A DNA stretch of 64,000 nucleotides. Source: Saprospiraceae bacterium. Lineage in GTDB: Bacteria; Bacteroidota; Bacteroidia; Chitinophagales; Saprospiraceae. Location of the stretch: assembly GCA_016718505.1 (NCBI GenBank), contig JADKDE010000004.1, positions 1 to 64,000 of the forward strand. The letters run 5' to 3'. The position numbers and the translations under genes were made by a program. Shown piece by piece: positions 44,340-53,786 of the stretch (its first letter is position 1; each line of letters opens with the position of its first letter). The notes beneath the pieces are model-generated. The model had not been told where the DNA came from. It saw only the letters and a list, made by a program, of their open reading frames with translations, and did not search any database.

Positions 44340-47300
44340 ATGAAATTTATCTTAACTAATTTTCAGAGAAGTATGACTAATTTGTTCGCCATTTTGGTGT
44401 TCACAGTATTGGGCGTTTATTCTGTCCAAGCTGCCGCTCCAACGGGTTGTTCTATATCTTGTCCTCCTTCTCAAACCGTTCAGGCTGGCTCTTTGATGTC
44501 AGGCGTGAACGTCTTTGTACCTCCGGCTACCATTGTGGGTACTTGTTCTCCAGCTGCTGGAACTGTTGTGTCCAACACTTTTAGTACTGCTGCAGATTTA
44601 ACTGGTTGGGTAGCTACTTCTACTGGACCAGGTGCTATTCCTGCTGGTGCTTCTGGTATACTAACTAGTGGGACTTTAGCTGGTTGGGGTGCTTCAGCGG
44701 CTGCACAGACAGCTGCTGGATTTATTGGTACTGCATTGGGATTTGATGATGATGCTGCTGGTGCTGCATATTCGCCAGCTATTTACACTTATACATCGCC
44801 TACTACCAATCTTAGTGCCTATGCTGGACAGCAAATGACACTTTCTTTTAGCTATACACATCAAGACTTTGCTGGTTCAGGAGTGATGAACGCTCAAGTA
44901 TCATTGAATGGTGGAGCTACATGGAATACTATTACAGGATTTCCTGTGACAATTGATCAAACAGGAAGAGCTACTTATGTGTTTACGCCTACTGCTACAA
45001 CCAATCTTATTTTCAGATTTACCTTTAATGATGATAATGATTGGGGTTGGGGTGCTGCTATTGATAATTATGCTATTTCATTTGCTAATACTTATGCAAT
45101 TACCAATAGTTTCAATCCAGCAGGTGCTGCCAGTGGAAGTGGATTTTATCCAATTGGAACTGCAAATGTAACTTATACATTGACTCAGAACGGTGTTCCA
45201 GTACCTGGTATCAGTTGTACAAATGCGGTAACTGTATCGCCAGTTCCTGCTAATCAAGTTAAAACAGACTTAGTATGTAATCAACAAGCAAATTTATCTT
45301 TGGATGAGGATTGTCGTGCTACTGTAACACCAGAACATATACTTATTGGAGGTCCTTACGATTTGCCATCAAGATATACAGTATCTATCTTGAACATCAA
45401 CGGGAATCCTCTTGCTGGAAGTCCAGTAGTTACTTCTGCAAATATTGATCAAAACCTTATTGTTTCTGTAAGAGATAATATTTCTACAAATTCTTGTTGG
45501 GGATACATAAGAATTGAGGACAAAATGCCTCCAGTTCTTGCATGTACCGATATGACTTTGGACTGCAACGATGTTATGGCGCCACTTGGTTCATACAATG
45601 CGGCTCAGACTCATTTTACAGCTAGAGCACCTAGAACAGGTACAATAGTAGCAAGTAGTTCAGCTCCAGTTCAAGTTTTAGACAATTCTTGTGGTACGAT
45701 TACATTTAACATCAACCCAGGATTTCCTATTTCTGTAACTGACGTTAATTTTACATTAAACTTTAATCACACTTGGTTGGCTGATAATACTGCTACTTTG
45801 ACTTCTCCTAATGGTACTGTATTTACAGTTTTTGATGGTGCATGCGGAGGAGCATTCCCTATCAACACAACATTTGATGATGAATGTACAAATACTAGTA
45901 CATTATGTGTTGACTTAGCAACAGCTACTTGTTTCCAACCTGGAGTTGGCCCATTATCAGTTTTTGATGGTACAAGTGGGGCAGGAGTTTGGACATTAAC
46001 TATTTGCGATGGTTTTAATTTAGATGAAGGTGTTATTAATTCAGCTTCTATTTCTGTTACATATATTGAAAGAGCACCAGTTGCTCCAGCTGTTACAGAA
46101 AATTGCAGCAATTTTAGCCTTACATATAAAGATGTTGTGACTACAGAACAATGTAATGGATGGTGGAAAACTATCCAAAGAACTTGGACTGCAGTAGATG
46201 CTAGTTCTTATAGAAACGTTGGAACATGTGTACAAAACTTGTATTTCAACAAATTGACTTTAGGTTCATTATCTTGGCCTTCAAATTATGATGGTCTAGT
46301 TGGTAGCCTTTCTGTTCTTGAGTGCAAAGGCCCTTGGGATGTAAATGGTAACAACTATCCTGATGTATCTGAAACAGGTAAGCCAGGAGGAGACGCTTGT
46401 AATATCCAATGTACTTGGAGAGACGAGGTAATCAAAGTTTGTGGCGATGATGCTTCAACTTCAGCTATCGAAGGAACTTTCAAAGTATTGAGATTCTGGA
46501 CTTGTCTTGACTGGTGTACAGGTGAAACAGCTACACACTTACAAATCATCAAAGTTGGTGATCATGGAAGTCCAGTAGTTGCTTGCCCAGTATATCCTAC
46601 TAGAGCATTACAATTAGGTTTGGGAGCACCAGGTAACTTAGTTGCTTCTGAAGGTACTAACGTAACTTTAAGCACAGATTATAATACATGTTTGTCGGCT
46701 TATAATTTCCCAGCAGCAACATTTACTGACGCTTGCGGAAGTGTTATCAGAGGTGGTTGGATGATCGGAACAGATGCTACTACTGGAGCAGAAGTTTTCA
46801 GAGTAAATACAAATGGAGGTATCGTAAGAAATATCCCAGTTGGAAATTACAATGTTTGCTACTATCTTGAAGATATGTGTGACAATGTAGGTTCATGCTG
46901 TATGTCAGTAGCAGTTAGAGATTATGTATCTCCTGTTGCTATTTGTAAGACATATTTGACTATCGGATTAGGAGATAATGGTAGAGGAAGAATCCAAGCT
47001 AGAGATTTTGATAATGGTTCATATGACAATTGTGGTATCATATCTTGGAAAGTAAGAAGAATGACTGATCCTTGTCATACTCCAGCAATCACAACATTGA
47101 GAGATACGGTTGCTTTCTGCTGTACAGACGTAAACAAGAAAATTGCAGTTGTAATGAGAGTTACAGATGCTAATGGAAATTACAATGAGTGTATGGACTC
47201 AGTATTGGTACAAGACAAATTGGCACCAATCATCACATGTCCACCAGATATCGATATCGATTGCAGATACCCATATAGCTTAGCTAATTTGGATATTTTT

Positions 47301-49814
47301 GGTACTGTAGTAAACGGAGGTAGAGGAACAACAGCAGTTACAAGAGATCCAATCTTTATCGACCAAAGATATGGTCATATCGGAAGACACTCAGAAAGTG
47401 CACAAAATCCACACTTCCAAGTAGGAGTAAATGGAGTAGCATTTGATAACTGTAGTTTGACACTTTCTTATTCTCAGTCACCAGATATATTCTGTAATAG
47501 AGGAAGAATCACAAGAACTTGGATAGCTGCTGATGCTGCTGGATCAAGATCATGTGTACAATACATCAACATTTACAACACGTATGAATTCTCGGGAGCT
47601 GACTTCTTTGTATTGAATAACAATAGCGGTCAACCACCTTATGATGTACCATTCGTAAATTACAACGAAACAAGAGATTACAACTGGGATGATATGCACG
47701 ATATCTACTGGCCAGCAGATTACACAACTAATCAGTGTGGAGCAGCATTAGATACAGCAAATATTCCTTGGCCATACAAGAAGCCATGGTTTAGAGAAGA
47801 CGTATGTTCAAATGTAGGAGTAGGTTATGATGACTGGTACTTCGACTTTGAAGTAGGTTCAAGCCAAGGCTGTAAGAAAGTAATCAGAAAGTGGAAAGTT
47901 ATTGACTGGTGTCAGAGAGACGACGAAGGAAACCATCCATCTTGGATGTATGACCAAGTATTGGTTGTAATGAATTCATCGGCTCCAACATTCACGAATT
48001 GCGCTCCAGTGACCTGGTGTCATAATGGACCTGGATGTGGTCATCACTTCCAATCATTGAGCATCACAGCTACAGATGATTGTGATCCAGAAACTAAGTT
48101 GAGATACAGATACCAAGTAGATTTGAATAACGATGGAACATTTGATTCATTCGGAACAGGATCTACAATTAATCCAGCTGCTGGATGGGTACTAGGTACA
48201 CACAGAGTAGTATGGGAAGTAGAAGATGGATGTGGTAACAAGGAAACTTGTACTCAAATCGTAACTATCAATGACTGTAAGAAACCAAGTCCAGTATGTA
48301 TCGAGTTGATCGCAGAATTGATGCCAACAACTTGTATGATTGAACTTTGGGCTTCTGACTTCATCGCTGCTAATAGCTCGACTGACAATTGCCCTGGTCC
48401 ATTCAGATATACATTTGATGCGGCAGGAACACAACCAAGTAGAATATTTACATTGGCTGACGTAGGTCGTGTACCAGTAAATATCTATATGTGGGATGCA
48501 GCAGGAAATTCTGATTTCTGTATCACAACAGCAACTATCCAAAACAATATGCCTTGCCAAACTGGTTCAAGCAGATTGTTAGCTGGAACAGTTAAAACTG
48601 AATTGAACAATGACGTAAGAGATGCGAAAGTATCTATTATGGATAGCAACAACAGTGAAGTTGGATATAGAATGTCAACAACAACTGGTGAATATGCATT
48701 TGACTTAATGGCTTCAGCTAACCAAACTGTAGTTCCATCAAGAGATGATAACCACAGAAATGGTATCAGCACAGCGGATATCATCGCTATCCAAAAGCAT
48801 ATCTTGGGAAGCCAAGCATTGTCAACTGGATACAAGATGATAGCAGCAGACGTTAACAAGTCTAATAGCATCACAGCAGCTGACTTAGTAGAATTGAGAA
48901 AATTGGTTCTATTCAAGATCGATAGATTTGCTAACAACACATCATTCAGATTCGTAGATAAGAGCTACAATTTGACAACTGGTAACGTATTTAGCGCAAG
49001 CTTCCCTGAGAAAGCTACTTTAACTAGTACTCAAACAGGTAATGTTTTTGCTAATTTCGTAGCAGTGAAGATTGGAGATGTTAATGATAACGCAGTAGTT
49101 AACTTGACAGGAACACCAGAAGAAAGAAGCGGAAAGACATTGTCATTCAATGTAGCAGATGCTAATTACACAGCAGGTGAAACAGTAAAAGTAACAATGA
49201 ACGCAGCATCATTCAACAATATCAACGGATATCAGTTTACAACAAACTTTGATAACCAAAGATTGGAATTCGTAGGATTCGAAGCTGGTAAATTGAACAT
49301 AAATGATGATAACTTCGGATTTACAATGTTGGAAAGCGGTAAGATCACAACAAGCTGGTCAAACCCAACAGCAGTAAGCGTAAATGATAATGAAGGTTTA
49401 TTCACATTGGTATTCAAAGCTAGAAGCAACGGTACAGTAAGTGAGAGCGTTTACGCGACATCTGAAGTAACCAATGCACAAGCATACAACGCAGCAGGAG
49501 AAATCATGAACGTAGGATTGAACTTCATCGGAAAAGATGGTTTAGCAGTACAAGGCTTCGCATTGTACCAAAACCAACCAAATCCATGGGGAACTGAAAC
49601 ATTGATTGGTTTCAACTTGCCAGAGTCAATGAAAGCAAAAGTAAGTATCTATGATGTTACAGGAAAAGTAATCAAAGTAGTAGAAAGAACTTTCAACAAA
49701 GGATACAACAGTATAACTTTGAACAAAGGTGAGCTTCCAGCTACTGGAGTTATGTACTATCAATTAGATGCAGCTGATTTCAGCGACGCTAAGAAGATGA
49801 TTATACTTGAATAA
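44340..49814 (+). CDS. Giant T9SS-secreted HYR-like protein with P-type, dockerin-like and cohesin-like domains
   Basis: Surface protein of 1824 residues. A signal peptide (about 1-33) precedes an HYR domain (SCPPSQTVQAG...) apparently split by a jelly-roll-like domain (about 73-246, ending WGWGAAIDNYAISF). A proprotein-convertase P-like domain lies at about 428-581 (FNHTWLADNTATLTSPNGT, GVWTLTICDGFNLDEGVINSASI). Several HYR/Ig-like and cysteine-rich repeats follow (CPPDIDIDCRYPY; a GCKK-x2-R-W-x-VIDWC module near 1177). Near the end are a dockerin-like pair (about 1470-1529, NGISTADIIAIQKHILG and NSITAADLVELRKLVL) and a cohesin-like domain (about 1600-1735). The last 80 residues are a type A T9SS sorting domain (LYQNQPNPWG, KVSIYDVTGKVIK, GVMYYQLD). 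Codon use changes along the gene. A strong terminator follows. The likely role is adhesion or matrix. Confidence 0.88.
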   Translation: MKFILTNFQRSMTNLFAILVFTVLGVYSVQAAAPTGCSISCPPSQTVQAGSLMSGVNVFVPPATIVGTCSPAAGTVVSNTFSTAADLTGWVATSTGPGAIPAGASGILTSGTLAGWGASAAAQTAAGFIGTALGFDDDAAGAAYSPAIYTYTSPTTNLSAYAGQQMTLSFSYTHQDFAGSGVMNAQVSLNGGATWNTITGFPVTIDQTGRATYVFTPTATTNLIFRFTFNDDNDWGWGAAIDNYAISFANTYAITNSFNPAGAASGSGFYPIGTANVTYTLTQNGVPVPGISCTNAVTVSPVPANQVKTDLVCNQQANLSLDEDCRATVTPEHILIGGPYDLPSRYTVSILNINGNPLAGSPVVTSANIDQNLIVSVRDNISTNSCWGYIRIEDKMPPVLACTDMTLDCNDVMAPLGSYNAAQTHFTARAPRTGTIVASSSAPVQVLDNSCGTITFNINPGFPISVTDVNFTLNFNHTWLADNTATLTSPNGTVFTVFDGACGGAFPINTTFDDECTNTSTLCVDLATATCFQPGVGPLSVFDGTSGAGVWTLTICDGFNLDEGVINSASISVTYIERAPVAPAVTENCSNFSLTYKDVVTTEQCNGWWKTIQRTWTAVDASSYRNVGTCVQNLYFNKLTLGSLSWPSNYDGLVGSLSVLECKGPWDVNGNNYPDVSETGKPGGDACNIQCTWRDEVIKVCGDDASTSAIEGTFKVLRFWTCLDWCTGETATHLQIIKVGDHGSPVVACPVYPTRALQLGLGAPGNLVASEGTNVTLSTDYNTCLSAYNFPAATFTDACGSVIRGGWMIGTDATTGAEVFRVNTNGGIVRNIPVGNYNVCYYLEDMCDNVGSCCMSVAVRDYVSPVAICKTYLTIGLGDNGRGRIQARDFDNGSYDNCGIISWKVRRMTDPCHTPAITTLRDTVAFCCTDVNKKIAVVMRVTDANGNYNECMDSVLVQDKLAPIITCPPDIDIDCRYPYSLANLDIFGTVVNGGRGTTAVTRDPIFIDQRYGHIGRHSESAQNPHFQVGVNGVAFDNCSLTLSYSQSPDIFCNRGRITRTWIAADAAGSRSCVQYINIYNTYEFSGADFFVLNNNSGQPPYDVPFVNYNETRDYNWDDMHDIYWPADYTTNQCGAALDTANIPWPYKKPWFREDVCSNVGVGYDDWYFDFEVGSSQGCKKVIRKWKVIDWCQRDDEGNHPSWMYDQVLVVMNSSAPTFTNCAPVTWCHNGPGCGHHFQSLSITATDDCDPETKLRYRYQVDLNNDGTFDSFGTGSTINPAAGWVLGTHRVVWEVEDGCGNKETCTQIVTINDCKKPSPVCIELIAELMPTTCMIELWASDFIAANSSTDNCPGPFRYTFDAAGTQPSRIFTLADVGRVPVNIYMWDAAGNSDFCITTATIQNNMPCQTGSSRLLAGTVKTELNNDVRDAKVSIMDSNNSEVGYRMSTTTGEYAFDLMASANQTVVPSRDDNHRNGISTADIIAIQKHILGSQALSTGYKMIAADVNKSNSITAADLVELRKLVLFKIDRFANNTSFRFVDKSYNLTTGNVFSASFPEKATLTSTQTGNVFANFVAVKIGDVNDNAVVNLTGTPEERSGKTLSFNVADANYTAGETVKVTMNAASFNNINGYQFTTNFDNQRLEFVGFEAGKLNINDDNFGFTMLESGKITTSWSNPTAVSVNDNEGLFTLVFKARSNGTVSESVYATSEVTNAQAYNAAGEIMNVGLNFIGKDGLAVQGFALYQNQPNPWGTETLIGFNLPESMKAKVSIYDVTGKVIKVVERTFNKGYNSITLNKGELPATGVMYYQLDAADFSDAKKMIILE

Positions 49815-49846
49815 TAGAATCTAGGTTCTAATATTTCGAAGATAGG

Positions 49847-49884
49847 AGCAGAGCCTCGACGCAAGTCGGGGCTCTGCTTTTTTT
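49847..49884 (+). terminator. Intrinsic terminator after the giant HYR gene
   Basis: GC-rich stem AGCAGAGCC...GGCTCTGCT, extended by CGAC/GTCG with a short loop, followed by seven T. It lies 33 bp after the stop. Confidence 0.93.
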
Positions 49885-49976
49885 ATGTGGTTACTAATCC
49901 TAGTTTGTTAGCATTTGATTAACTGTCAAAGAATAATTCTTTTTACCTTTATTGTTAAAAAGACATTTTAAAATAT

Positions 49977-51587
49977 ATGCCTAAGACAAAATATATATTT
50001 GTAACAGGAGGTGTTACTTCTTCATTGGGAAAAGGAATCATTGCGGCATCGCTAGCAAAGCTGCTACAAGCTCGTGGTTTGAGGGTTTCTATTCAAAAAT
50101 TTGATCCATATATTAATATAGATCCTGGCACATTAAATCCATTCGAACATGGTGAATGTTTCGTCACATTTGATGGCGGAGAAACAGATTTAGATCTGGG
50201 GCATTACGAGCGATTTTTGGGGGTGAAAACAAAAAAAGCCAATATTGTAACGTCAGGAAAAATTTATCAGACAGTCATTACCAATGAAAGAGAAGGGCGA
50301 TATCTTGGTAAAACAGTTCAGGTAATTCCCCATATTACAGATGAAATAAAGAGATTTGCAAGGATAGTGGCAGAATCTGGTGAATTTGATATCATCATTA
50401 CAGAGATCGGTGGAACAGTTGGAGATATTGAATCTTTACCTTTTATCGAGGCCATTAGACAAATGAAATGGGAGCTAGGGCTTGGCAATTGTTTGGTTTT
50501 GCACTTAACTTTATTGCCCTATTTGAAGGCTGCCAAGGAGTTAAAAACTAAACCCTCTCAACATTCAGTAAAGGAATTGCTTTCTTTGGGAATTCAGCCA
50601 GATATACTATTGTGTAGGACTGAAATGTCTATATCTCCAGAGATTAGGAGCAAGTTGGCACTTTTTTGTAATTTGGAATATAAAGCTGTCATTGAAGCAA
50701 TAGATGCAGATTCAATATACCAAGTTCCATTGTTGATGTTGGAAGAAAATTTGGATGATTTGGTTTTGGAAAGGCTTAAAATTGAGAATAATGTCAGCCC
50801 CAATCTCACCAAATGGCATTCATTTCTTAGTAATCTTAAAAATTTTCAAAGAGAGATTACAATAGCGGTAGTTGGTAAGTATATTAATCATCATGATGCG
50901 TATTTGTCTATATATGAGGCTTTTGTCCATAGTGGCGCTCACCATTCTTGTAAAGTAAATATACAGAAAATTAATTCCGATGACATAGAAAATGATAGTA
51001 ATTTGATTCATTCTATTTTTGAAGGTGTTGATGGAATATTGGTAGCTCCAGGATTTGGCCAAAGGGGATTTGAAGGGAAAATAGCAGCTGTGCAATATGC
51101 CAGAGAAAATCAAATTCCATTTTTAGGAATTTGTTTTGGAATGCAGGTCGCCTGTGTCGAGTTCGCGAGGAATGTATGTGGCCTGGAAGGTGCAAATTCA
51201 ACTGAAATAGATAAAGAAACACCATATCCAATCATTGACTTGATGCGAGAACAAAAGAATATAATGGTTATGGGCGGATCTATGCGGTTGGGAGCATATC
51301 CATGTGATTTGGAAGAAGGATCCCTTGCTTTAAAAGTGTATCAACAAAGTACAATTTTTGAACGGCATCGCCACCGGTATGAATTTAATAATGATTGCCG
51401 AAGCATTTTGGAAAAAAATGGAATGTCATTCAGTGGCATAAATATGCGTGAAAACTTGGTTGAAATCGTAGAAATACCTTCTCATCGTTGGTTTATTGGA
51501 GTACAGTTTCACCCAGAATATCAATCTACGATAGAAGATGGACATCCATTGTTTTTATCGTTTGTTGGTGAATGTTGTAAAAAATGA
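49977..51587 (+). CDS. pyrG: CTP synthase
   Basis: Glutamine-dependent CTP synthase of 536 residues: it aminates UTP to CTP with ATP. The synthetase domain starts KYIFVTGGVTSSLGKGIIAASLAKLL (P-loop) and has KFDPYINIDPGTLNPFEHGE, FDGGETDLDLGHYERF, EIGGTVGDIESLPF and KTKPSQHSVKELLSLGIQPD. The glutamine amidotransferase domain has the nucleophile C386 in GICFGMQ (usually GICLGMQ) and the H512/E514 pair in FHPEY. It is full-length and looks active. The gene is richer in AT than many housekeeping genes here. A structured repeat follows its stop and separates it from the convergent MDR gene. Confidence 0.95.
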   Translation: MPKTKYIFVTGGVTSSLGKGIIAASLAKLLQARGLRVSIQKFDPYINIDPGTLNPFEHGECFVTFDGGETDLDLGHYERFLGVKTKKANIVTSGKIYQTVITNEREGRYLGKTVQVIPHITDEIKRFARIVAESGEFDIIITEIGGTVGDIESLPFIEAIRQMKWELGLGNCLVLHLTLLPYLKAAKELKTKPSQHSVKELLSLGIQPDILLCRTEMSISPEIRSKLALFCNLEYKAVIEAIDADSIYQVPLLMLEENLDDLVLERLKIENNVSPNLTKWHSFLSNLKNFQREITIAVVGKYINHHDAYLSIYEAFVHSGAHHSCKVNIQKINSDDIENDSNLIHSIFEGVDGILVAPGFGQRGFEGKIAAVQYARENQIPFLGICFGMQVACVEFARNVCGLEGANSTEIDKETPYPIIDLMREQKNIMVMGGSMRLGAYPCDLEEGSLALKVYQQSTIFERHRHRYEFNNDCRSILEKNGMSFSGINMRENLVEIVEIPSHRWFIGVQFHPEYQSTIEDGHPLFLSFVGECCKK

Positions 51588-51620
51588 AACAAACTTTGAT
51601 ACCGAATATTTAAAATCCTA

Positions 51621-51768
51621 GCTGCGTCAGGTGGAGTAGTGGTCTCATACTGCGAAGCAGATGAGAGTCCGACTCGTTTTCTTAACGAGGAGTGACGGAG
51701 CTCGTCCGTCAGACGAGCGAACCCACGAATGTACCGACCCTCGAGAATCGAGGGTGACGCCCAAATAA
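51621..51768 (+). repeat. Structured intergenic repeat, copy D
   Basis: Element of about 148 bp: start GCTGCGTCAGGTGGAGTAGTGG, then three consecutive hairpins (CTCAT-CTGC/GCAG-ATGAG, CTCGTT/AACGAG, GCTCGTC/GACGAGC), then GCGAACCCACGAATGTACCGACC. A perfect hairpin ACCCTCGA/TCGAGGGT follows, and the end is GACGCCCAAATAAA. It lies between convergent pyrG and the MDR gene. Confidence 0.75.
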
Positions 51769-51794
51769 AATTTATTATTGAAGGTTATAAACAA

Positions 51795-52754
51795 CTAGTG
51801 AACAAATACTATTTTGCCAAATTGCTCGCCATCTTGCATACGATTTATCGCCTTTTGAAAATCTTGAAGCGGGAATACCGAATCAACGATCGGCTTGATT
51901 TTGTGTTTTTCGACAAAAAGTAGCATTTCTGAAAAGTCTGAGGGACTGCCCATAGTGCTGCCCAAAATATTGAGTTGCTTCCAAAATACATTAGCCGCTG
52001 TTAAATGTGTAATCGGTCCTTGACCTGCACCATAAAATACTATGGTCCCACCAGGTTTAAGTTGCTTGGTTAACAAATCAAAATTACTGCCACCAGCGCT
52101 ATCTAAAATTATGTCGAATCCACCTACCTCTTTTGCCATGGATTTAAATGCGGCTTCATCGTGATACAGAGAACCACCTTCTGCCCCTAATTCTAGAGCC
52201 TTTTGGAGTTTTAAGTTTTGGCCTGAAGTCACCCAAACTTGACAGCCGATGGCTTTAGCGAATTGAAACCCGAAGAGTGCCACTCCACCTCCAATTCCCG
52301 TGATCAGAACTTTGTGTTCTGGACTAATCTTTGCTCTTGTGAATAAACTTCTATAAGCTGTCACCCCAGCTAAAGGCAAGGCGGCGGCCTCGATATCGCT
52401 GAGATGTGAAGGCTTGGGAAAAAGTGCGTTGGTAGGTATATTAATTTGCGTCGCAAAGGTACCGTTTGTCGGCATGCCCAGAACCTCAAATTTATCGGAC
52501 TGATGAGTGGGATCGGCACCCCAGAGTAAGCCAGGATTGATTATAAATCCTTCTTGACACATGGATCCTATTCCATCTGACCCTAGAATAACTGGAAATT
52601 TAATATTAGGATACTTCCCTAAAATAATCCATAGATCTCTGTGATTGAGTGCACTATGTGTTAATGAAATTTGACATTCGTCGGAATTAGGAGGATTTAA
52701 TGAAATATTCTCATATGCAGTTTCGCCAGATGATTTTAGTACAATTCCTTTCAT
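51795..52754 (-). CDS. Zinc-type/quinone-oxidoreductase-like MDR protein
   Basis: Medium-chain dehydrogenase/reductase of 319 residues. The N-terminal GroES-like domain has ALNHRDLWIILGKYPNIKFPVILGSDGIG. The NAD(P)H-binding domain has LPLAGVTAYRSLFTRAKI, the glycine motif VLITGIGGGVALFGFQFAKAIG, GGFDIILDSAGGSNFDLLTKQLKPGGTIVFYGA and the final FQKAINRMQDGEQFGKIVF. The cysteine ligands for catalytic zinc are not seen in the expected pattern, so a quinone oxidoreductase or enoyl-reductase-like activity is more likely than an alcohol dehydrogenase. It is 7 bp downstream of the unknown secreted-protein gene. Confidence 0.88.
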   Translation of the reverse strand: MKGIVLKSSGETAYENISLNPPNSDECQISLTHSALNHRDLWIILGKYPNIKFPVILGSDGIGSMCQEGFIINPGLLWGADPTHQSDKFEVLGMPTNGTFATQINIPTNALFPKPSHLSDIEAAALPLAGVTAYRSLFTRAKISPEHKVLITGIGGGVALFGFQFAKAIGCQVWVTSGQNLKLQKALELGAEGGSLYHDEAAFKSMAKEVGGFDIILDSAGGSNFDLLTKQLKPGGTIVFYGAGQGPITHLTAANVFWKQLNILGSTMGSPSDFSEMLLFVEKHKIKPIVDSVFPLQDFQKAINRMQDGEQFGKIVFVH

Positions 52755-52761
52755 AAGGTTA

Positions 52762-53685
52762 TTAATTTAAGATTTTGAAACTGGTGGTAAAAAGGCATTT
52801 TTCGGGTTTTTTAAAAGGGATATCCCAAATGCCATCGTACCGAATTTGGAGTGGATAATAAACGGAATTAATGTTTTGCAATTGAATGTCCATGTGAACA
52901 TCGAAATCATAAAATACATTGTTGTAATAAAGGTCATAAATGCGGCCAATGATTTGGAGATTTTTCACGTCGAAATATGTCTGTAAAAATTGGATGACAA
53001 CCTCGTCTGTATGTTTATATTGAGGCTTTGCCTGTACGGTAAATACGTAATACCTTTGCCCTTCTTTGAAGGATTTAATTTCAATTTTGTAGTCGTAATA
53101 GGGCATCATTTTTTTGTCAAAAATAGCCGTTTTGTTTCCAATAAAGGGAATGCTTGATGGTTTGCCTGGATTAAATATAAGCATTTTAAGTTCAGAAATA
53201 TAGGTATCCATTTTGGACATTTTTGCACTTTTATCTTCCTGTTCACTTTCGCAAATTTTACCGTAGGTCATAAAAAGTCTTTGGTACATTTTCGAAGTAT
53301 AGTAATGCCATGATTTGTTTTTCTCGATAAAATTTCCTGTTTCTTCAACATCCGTTTCTTGCATTGTCCGACACGGCGCGACATAAGACTGTCGAGCTTG
53401 TGAACGATATGAGGCTATATTTTTTTCTTTTTTATCGTACAATTTTATATCTGGATTGAATTCGTAACTGGCTTTTCTAAGATTTTTAAAGGCTTGATAG
53501 AATGTTTTGTCATTTTTAACCATGCGGATGAATGCATTTAAATCGAAGCCGAGTTTCTTGGCTTGAATGACGTTAGAATCTAAGTGGATGCCCTCATAGA
53601 TGGTATCGTTTAGGTCTTGAGATAAACCAAGTGTCGGGCTGTAGAGTATAAGAATGGCGAAACAAATATTTAATAAATTGGGCAT
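52762..53685 (-). CDS. Secreted protein of unknown function
   Basis: Protein of 307 residues from the ATG at 53685; an upstream in-frame start at 53760 would place a polar stretch in front of the signal peptide. Signal peptide MPNLLNICFAILILYSPTLGLSQ. The mature region has a helical first half (IRMVKNDKTFYQAFKNLRKASYEF, ISELKMLIFNPG) and a beta-rich second half (YYDYKIEIKSFKEGQRYYVFTVQAKPQYK; IGRIYDLYYNNVFYDFDVHMDIQLQNINSVYYPLQIRYDG). A C-x-C-free layout and no known motif leave the function open. From memory, similar hypothetical secreted proteins occur in Saprospirales and Chitinophagales. It could be co-transcribed with the MDR gene. Confidence 0.75.
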   Translation of the reverse strand: MPNLLNICFAILILYSPTLGLSQDLNDTIYEGIHLDSNVIQAKKLGFDLNAFIRMVKNDKTFYQAFKNLRKASYEFNPDIKLYDKKEKNIASYRSQARQSYVAPCRTMQETDVEETGNFIEKNKSWHYYTSKMYQRLFMTYGKICESEQEDKSAKMSKMDTYISELKMLIFNPGKPSSIPFIGNKTAIFDKKMMPYYDYKIEIKSFKEGQRYYVFTVQAKPQYKHTDEVVIQFLQTYFDVKNLQIIGRIYDLYYNNVFYDFDVHMDIQLQNINSVYYPLQIRYDGIWDIPFKKPEKCLFTTSFKILN

Positions 53686-53786
53686 TTTAGATAAATTGGT
53701 ACTTCCTTTTTCTAAATTTGTGGATGAATTAATCTTCAAATTTACGATTAAAACAAACACTTGAATTTATTTAAAAAGATTTAGTT

